A DNA stretch of 64,000 nucleotides from Clusia tigrina (lineage: Eukaryota; Arthropoda; Insecta; Diptera; Clusiidae): assembly GCA_920105625.2 (NCBI GenBank), contig OV050032.1, forward strand, positions 8,732,129 through 8,796,128, read 5' to 3'. Shown here piece by piece: positions 57,930 through 64,000 of this stretch (its first letter is position 1; each line of letters opens with the position of its first letter). The position numbers and the translations under genes were made by a program. Below the pieces are notes generated by a model. That model was not told where the DNA came from, searched no databases, and worked only from the letters and a program-made list of their open reading frames with translations.

Positions 57930-59300
57930 GTCCCTTCAAGTCCAGGGCAAATGTCTTCCAATGATTTCAATTTCAAATTACTTCCAGTAATGTCCATTTG
58001 ACATTACTTCCAGTGATTTTGCTTTGAGATTACTAACAGTGATTTCAGTTTGAAAACACTTTCAATGAAATACTTCAAGTGATGACTTCCAGTGACTTCA
58101 GTTTCAAGTGTTCTCCAATGATTTCATTTTGAAATGACTTCTAGTAAGTTGCCTTTGAAATTACTTCCAGTGATGACTTCAGTTTGAAATTTCCTCCAAT
58201 GATTTCATTTTGACATTACTTACAGTGATTTCCTTCTGACATTATTTCTGCTGATCCAGTGACTTCAGTTTGAAGTGTCCTCCAATGATTTCCTTTTGAC
58301 AGTCCTTACAGTGATTTCCTTTTGACATTATTTCTGGTGATGACTTCCAGTGAATTCAGTTTGAAGTGTCCTCCAATGATTTCAGTTTGAAGTGTTCTCC
58401 AATGATTTCAGTTTGAAGTGTTCTCCAATTTCATTTTGCAATTTCCTCCAGTGATTTCCTTTTGAAATTATTTCTAATGATGACTTCCAGTGGCTTCAGT
58501 TTGAAGTGTCCTCCAATGATTTCCTTTTGATAGTTCTTACAGTGATTTCCTTTTGACATTATTTCTGCTGATGACTTCCAGTGACTTCAGTTTGAAGTGT
58601 CCTCCAATGATTTCCTTTTGATAGTCCTTACAGTGATTTCCTTTTGACATTATTTCTGCTGATGACTTCCAGTGACTTCAGTTTGAAGTGTCCTCCAATG
58701 ATTTCCTTTTGACAGTCCTTACAGTGATTTCCTTTTGACATTATTTCTGCTGATGACTTCCAGTGACTTCAGTTTGAAGTGTCCTCCAATGATTTCCTTT
58801 TGATAGTCCTTACAGTGATTTCCTTTTGACATTATTTCTGCTGATGACTTCCAGTGACTTCAGTTTGAAGTGTCCTCCAATGATTTCCTTTTGACAGTCC
58901 TTACAGTGATTTCCTTCTGACATTATTTCTGCTGATGACTTCCAGTGACTTCAGTTTGAAGTGTCCTCCAATGATTTTCTTTTGACAGTCCTTACAGTGA
59001 TTTCCTTTTGACAGTCCTTACAGTGATTTCCTTTTGACATTATTTCTGCTGATGACTTCCAGTGACTTCAGTTTGAAGTGTCCTCCAATGATTTTCTTTT
59101 GACATTACTTCTAGTTTTGACTTCCAGTGCCTTCAGTTTGAAGTATTCTCCAATGATTTTAGTTTGAAGTTTCCTCCAGTGATTTGCTTTTGACATTATT
59201 TACAGTGATTTCCTTTTGGCGTTACTTCCAGTGCCTTCAGTTTGAAATGCCGCCATTGATTTCTTTGTGAAATTACTTCCAATGAATTGATTTTGAAATG
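57930..59300. repeat. Degenerate TGACTTCCAGTGATTTC array with 91-bp units
   Basis: Short modules (CAGTGATTTCCTTTTGACAT, GACTTCCAGTGACTTCAGTT, TGAAGTGTCCTCCAATGATT) are arranged in a 91-bp higher-order unit. The word TTGAAGTGTCC starts at 58501, 58592, 58683, 58774, 58865 and 58956, exactly 91 bp apart; the next follows after 117 bp. Outer parts are more diverged. It would lie in the intron of the exon at 57523, if that exon is real. Confidence 0.93.
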
Positions 59301-61520
59301 ACTTTTGGAACTTCGATGCACATCATTTTTTCTCACATTGAAATTTTCAATTCACGACTATGATTTCAATCCGAAAATCACAACAAATGATCTGTTCATA
59401 AATTTCCTAAAAATTGGCGTATAATTTAAGAAATAACATTCAACTCGAAACTAATAGTTCGATCACTGGATTGTTTATTTTCATTTTTATTCAAGTGGTT
59501 TAATTGAACAGTAATGCAGGTAAGAAATCAATTTCACGGTCTTGAGGGGGGAACTCCCACCTAGTCGTTTCAGCTGTTTTCGCGGTCATTCCAACACATT
59601 CCAGAAGTGAGTCGATAAGTGCAAAACAGAACGTATTTTTAATGACTCTTTCTTTATGACTGTTTATCGACGTTTTAACAGTGATTCTTCTCTTATGACT
59701 TTCTAATAACGAGCACATCACAATACAGCTGTGCTCGGCTTTCGTATGCCCTCAGGGTGTGTGGAGCATTCCAACTATCCTCTCCATAAAGACAGTGAAT
59801 ACTACATACAACACCAAACCATATGTTGAAAGCTCTCCTAAAATACCGTACGATTGTGTATTTGTGTATTCAGCCTGCAGTTGCGTTCTTCGAGGCTTCC
59901 AAATGCTTTGTGCGGAAGTGTATCATGAGCTCACGGTAGGCAGTGTGTAGGGTGTATCTTATTGATAAATACAATCGTAAGATAAGTTTAGACAATTGGC
60001 ATTCAAGTGACGTAGCCATGGAGCAAATCCCCTGACTCAGCTGGCCACCATTCGTGTGAGTGCTGCCACGAAGCCGGAGAGTAGTGTGGGTTCTTTGGAC
60101 ACCCGCGCACATTTCAATCAATGGTGAATGTCTATTTCTGTGTCAGCATATGTCATGACCACCACTCGGCTCCTCTGGGGAACTGTCGCCATTGTATTGT
60201 GTATTATGTGCTTGTGCGTAAGCGGTTCCACGGCGATCACTCTTTCATAACAATTGCATTGAAAATTATTGATTGTCCACTTATGGCAATTACAACTATG
60301 TGTGTGTTTATATGTGTGTTTATGTGTGCTTGTGTGTGTGTGGAAGGAGGTAATGGCGGTGACGATGGCGCCTTTTATGGTTGGATGAATCCTTCTCCGG
60401 GGAATGCCAGTCCAGCAGCGTTCATTGCGATTTTGTATCTATTTTTATTTTTAATTTTGTTTTTTTTTGTACTTCTTTATTTCAAAAGAAAAAATTAAAA
60501 AACTTTCCACGTCTGCTTTTAACTTAAAGAAAAGTTCACACCATTGAAACACGTAAAAAGTTGTTGCAATTACAACTCTTTAAACTGGGGGTGATGAGGA
60601 AGATGCCTTGAACGTGGCGAGCCAGTAGAAGTGTGTCTGCTTAAAGGAGACGACAGGTGGGAAGATGATGTCGTGAATAATGCATGATATCTGTGGGAGG
60701 CGAAATCCTTGATGGTTGCTTCTTTGGTGCATTTTGTGTGCAATCTTTCAACCACGGAGGACCACCAACCATTGTGCATTTTATAGGATTGCGCCCTGTG
60801 ATAAAGGACTTTTTTTAAATATTTCGTAATAGACTTGAAGGGGTTGCAATATTGCTCTATATGTGGCCTGGACCCAATTTTAAAGTATCCTTTTTGGCCA
60901 AGTGTATTATGGAAGGTATGAAAAGTTCATTTGTACACAAAGCGAGCCATGAACTTTTTGAACCACTCTCCTGGGTCTTGGTAAAATATTGTTCTGCATT
61001 GTATACTGCAATCATTCAATGAAATTTACAGTAATTGACTGAATACTCAATGCTGAGAAGGATATTTATTTATATCTACATGTATATTCGTATAAAGTAG
61101 TGTCCATTTTAATTGTGAACACTTCACTTTCGTTTGCCAAAAATTTGAACGTAATTGTAATACAATTTAATAGCACCCCACTCCTCCCCCACCCTGAAAA
61201 CACAATGAACTAATAGTAAATATGAAATCGCCATCATCGTTGTCGTAAGGCAACTTTATTACGGGCCGCCTCCACAATTTCCTTTATTTACATGAGCGCG
61301 CGTTGCCTTATCGCTAAGAACCGTCGTCGTCAGCGTAGTTTTTCTAAGAGAATAGCTGCGCCAGCAATTTGACAGAACATTTCGGAATTTTATTTGTTAT
61401 AAACAAAAACTGTTGCGATTGCTCTCTTGTTGTTCTTGTTGACATCGCACTACAAAAGCGGTGGTCGATCAAAGCAGTTGGGTAGTGGTGGGAATCGGAG
61501 ATCTAATTCCAACTCCAGCT
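59301..61520. other. Gene-free stretch
   Basis: At 59519/59520, ATGCAG|GTAAGAA is a strong donor-like word without a good pyrimidine tract before it. TG-rich words lie at 60299-60342. The frame 60121-60498 (125 codons) crosses these and ends in a hydrophobic stretch; it has no domain and is not called. The rest is unique AT-rich DNA. Confidence 0.35.
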
Positions 61521-62605
61521 AATCATCATTCTTGAACACATCAGCATTGCTGAACACATCAGCATTGCTGAACACATTATCACTCTTGAACACATCACTC
61601 TTGAACACATCATTCCTGAACACATCTTCATTCCTGAACACATCAGTATTGCTGAACACATTACTACTCCTGAACACATCACTCTTGAACATTATTATCC
61701 CTGAACTCATCTTCATTCCTGAACACATCATCAGCATTGCTGAACACATCAGCATTACTAAACACATCATCATTCCTGAACACATCATTTCTGAACACGT
61801 CTTCATTCCTGAACACATCATCATTCCTGAACACATCATCATTGCTGAATACATCATCATTGCAGAACACATCATCATTGCTGAATACCTCTTCATTGCT
61901 GAACACATCTTCATTCCTGAACACATCTTCAATCCTGAACAGATCTTCCTTCCTGAACACATCTTCATTGCAGAACATATCTTCCTTCCTGAACACATCT
62001 TCATTGCAGAACATATTTTCATTCCTGAACACATCTTCATTCCCGAACACATCTTCATTCTTGAACACATTATCATTGCTGAACACATCATCATTGCTGA
62101 ATACCTCTTCATTGCTGAACACATCTTCATTCCTGAACACATTATCATTGCTGAACACAATATTACTCCTGAACACATCATCATTGCTGAACACATCTCC
62201 ATTCCTGAACACATCTTCAATCCTGAACAGATCTTCCTTCCTGAACACATCTTCATTGCAGAACATATTTTCATTCCTGAACACATCTTCATTCCCGAAC
62301 ACATCTTCATTCTTGAACACATTATCATTGCTGAACACATCATCATTGCTGAATACCTCTTCATTGCTGAACACATCTTCATTCCTGAACACATTATCAT
62401 TGCTGAACACAATATTACTCCTGAACACATCATCATTGCTGAACACATCTTCATTCCTGAACACATCTTCAATCCTGAACAGATCTTCCTTCCTGAATAC
62501 ATCTTCATTCCTGAACACATCAGCATTCCTGAACACATTATTACTCCTAAACACATCTTTATTCCTGAACATATTTTCATTCCTGAACACATCATTCCTG
62601 AATAC
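61521..62605. repeat. 18-bp AACACATC(T)TCATTCCTG array
   Basis: About 60 units of 18 bp (GAACACATCTTCATTCCT and variants with ATCATTGCTG, CAGATCTTCC, AATACCTCTT). A 252-bp block (14 units) is repeated: TTCAATCCTGAACAGATC recurs at 62219 and 62471 (252 bp) and also at 61931 (288 bp earlier, 16 units). Because 18 is a multiple of three, frames of over 300 codons are open on both strands (61532-62623 + and 61519-62610 -); these are repeat by-products. Confidence 0.95.
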
Positions 62606-64000
62606 ATCATCGCATTCTTATAATGAAAAGGGAGTGCGAAGAAACATTCACTCAGTTCATTCCATGAATAATTATATTTATTGAATGTATTTTTATATTA
62701 TTTTTATATGTTTTAGGCCCAGAATTTCTTTCAGTGTAATTTTTGTTTATGTATATATAAAACAAAACCATGCCCTCTTTTCCTTGAAAATATGCTGTCG
62801 TCGCAGCAAGAAGAAGATTTCAAAGTTGTCAGAAAAAACTACCGTTGCCGTGCCGTGCCATTGGAATATGGGCGTGGCAGGTGACATTAAAAATCTTCAT
62901 ATGCACCTCGACTTGGTTGAGTGTATATGTACATAGTGGGCGGGGCCGCTCAATATGAGGGCTTTGTGTTCTTTCCCACAAGAAATTTACAAACACCACG
63001 GAACTTATCAGAAAACTCACAATGAAACATCTTACCCGGTTGTGCCAGGATAATTCTTATGAATATTTGTCTTATTTTTTTCATATTTTTGTTGCTGTAC
63101 ACAAATACTGCAGTTGCTGGGCTGACTCGCATTTTGAGGCACAGATGGGCAGGAGTTCGCTAGATACCGTGCTGCTTCATGGAGTTGCAAGCGTATGCAC
63201 AAACTATTAATGCAAAGTCCTTGGGGTGTTGTAGGGTGGTGGCCGGCCATATAACAAATGTTGTACTCTGCAACTAAGCATCCTCCCTCTCCTCTCTCTC
63301 TCTGTCTCTCTCTATCTCTGTCCCCCTCTCTCTCTCCCCCTCTCTCTCTCTCTCCCCCTCTCTCTGTCTCTCCCCCTCTCTCTATCTCTCACTCAATATC
63401 ATTTCCTTTGTCTGTGCTGTTCCCTGTCTGTGTGCGTGCTTCTGAACCTGTAAATAAATACTAGTATGTGCCTTAGGGCAGTTCTGCTGCTAAGAACCTA
63501 CAACTCGTCCTCCTTGCCCCGTGTCACTTCTCCTACTCTACCGTAGCTTCTATTTAGCTTCCCTTTTGTGAAGACGAAAAATAATGAAATGTTGTTCCTT
63601 CGCCGTGATTGGCGTGGTGCCCATAAAGCCCATACAAAAATAAGTCTCAAGTCTTGTTGTGTGCATTTTTTTACTTTTGAACAATTTAAATTAAAATAAA
63701 ATTAGATTTGGCTTTTTTCAAAAAAAGTTTCATTAAAGAAATTTGTTATGAAATTTGTTGTTAACAACGAACGAGAGATAAATTCGAATCTTGATTGTGA
63801 CTTTATGCATACCACTCGTTTTTTTTTTTTTTGTATACGGAAAGCAGCTGCCTTTGAGCAAAGGAGTGTGTTTTTCAGTGTGCGACCGACACATTCCATT
63901 TTGGAAACAATTTCAAAGAGCGCACATATAATAATTTTCTTAAATATGCGATGCACACACTTGTTGTTTTCTAAATTTTTGTTCATACAAATTGATTCAG
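62606..64000. other. Gene-free right end with a CT tract
   Basis: Unique AT-rich DNA with a CT-rich low-complexity tract at 63284-63392 (CTCTCTCTCCCC type), similar in character to the tract at the left edge, and a T run at 63820-63831. No gene is recognised. Confidence 0.45.

Noticed and set aside
59515..59525. Second recursive-splice-like word GCAG|GTAAGAA
   Set aside because: The region just before it lacks a good pyrimidine tract, so only a donor-like word is supported.
60121..60498. 125-codon frame with a hydrophobic end
   Set aside because: It crosses TG-rich low-complexity DNA and a poly-T stretch that explain the V/C/F/L content, and it has no splice or domain support.
61519..62623. 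Long open frames of 300+ codons on both strands
   Set aside because: They arise from an 18-bp stop-free unit. Both strands and more than one frame are open, and no non-repeat domain exists.

Overview
This is a stretch of eukaryotic nuclear DNA, almost certainly from an insect and most likely a higher fly, possibly a tephritid-type fruit fly. The base composition is AT-rich. CA/TG runs and CAA/GTT (opa-like) triplet runs are common. There is a mariner element, an RNase H-bearing LOA/I-type non-LTR retrotransposon and hAT-like MITEs. There is no operon structure, no long real open reading frame, and no rRNA, tRNA or CRISPR locus. The organism call is inference from these features, not from a recognised gene.

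The window is dominated by non-coding DNA and looks like intergenic or long-intron sequence. About a quarter of it, by hand count, is tandem repeat in more than fifteen arrays. The main ones are a CT-rich tract (1-975), a 63-bp array (4131-4420), a 26-bp array (10952-11050), a 57-unit array of exactly 50 bp (11731-14580), two unrelated 21-bp arrays (17549-17731 and 25287-25580), related 18-bp arrays (31034-31671 and 37221-37677), AT-rich arrays (32586-33556), an ACCGGTT-rich array (40200-41330), GACAGATGGAGATAT arrays (44033-44712), a 16-bp array split by transposons (45368-49862), an 11-bp TTAGTATTGAG array (53087-54725) grading into GAGTTATAT-type repeats (to 55650), a 91-bp higher-order array (57930-59300) and an 18-bp AACACATC array (61521-62605). 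Several show higher-order structure, the signature of unequal exchange.

Mobile elements that can be delimited are a pair of hAT-like MITEs in opposite orientation (21561-21777 and 26076-26336), a 5'-truncated LOA/I-type fragment with a perfect 12-bp target duplication (29109-29448), a longer decayed copy of the same family (46749-48299), an internally deleted mariner (45600-46535) and a short MITE inside a minisatellite (54859-55049). Two further dispersed repeats occur twice each: an approximately 0.9-1.2 kb unit (5770 and 8551) and an element made of a roughly 120-bp leader plus an 18-bp minisatellite (30910 and 37098).

The only convincing protein-coding signals are two candidate first coding exons on the + strand, 41668-41891 (62 codons) and 57523-57721 (66 codons). 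Both end at a plausible splice donor in phase 1, so they could be alternative N-termini of one gene whose body lies downstream of the window. That link is inference, and neither protein was recognised. A strong acceptor-donor juxtaposition at 35156/35157 could be a recursive splice site or the start of a 31-bp micro-exon, which would fit a long host intron.
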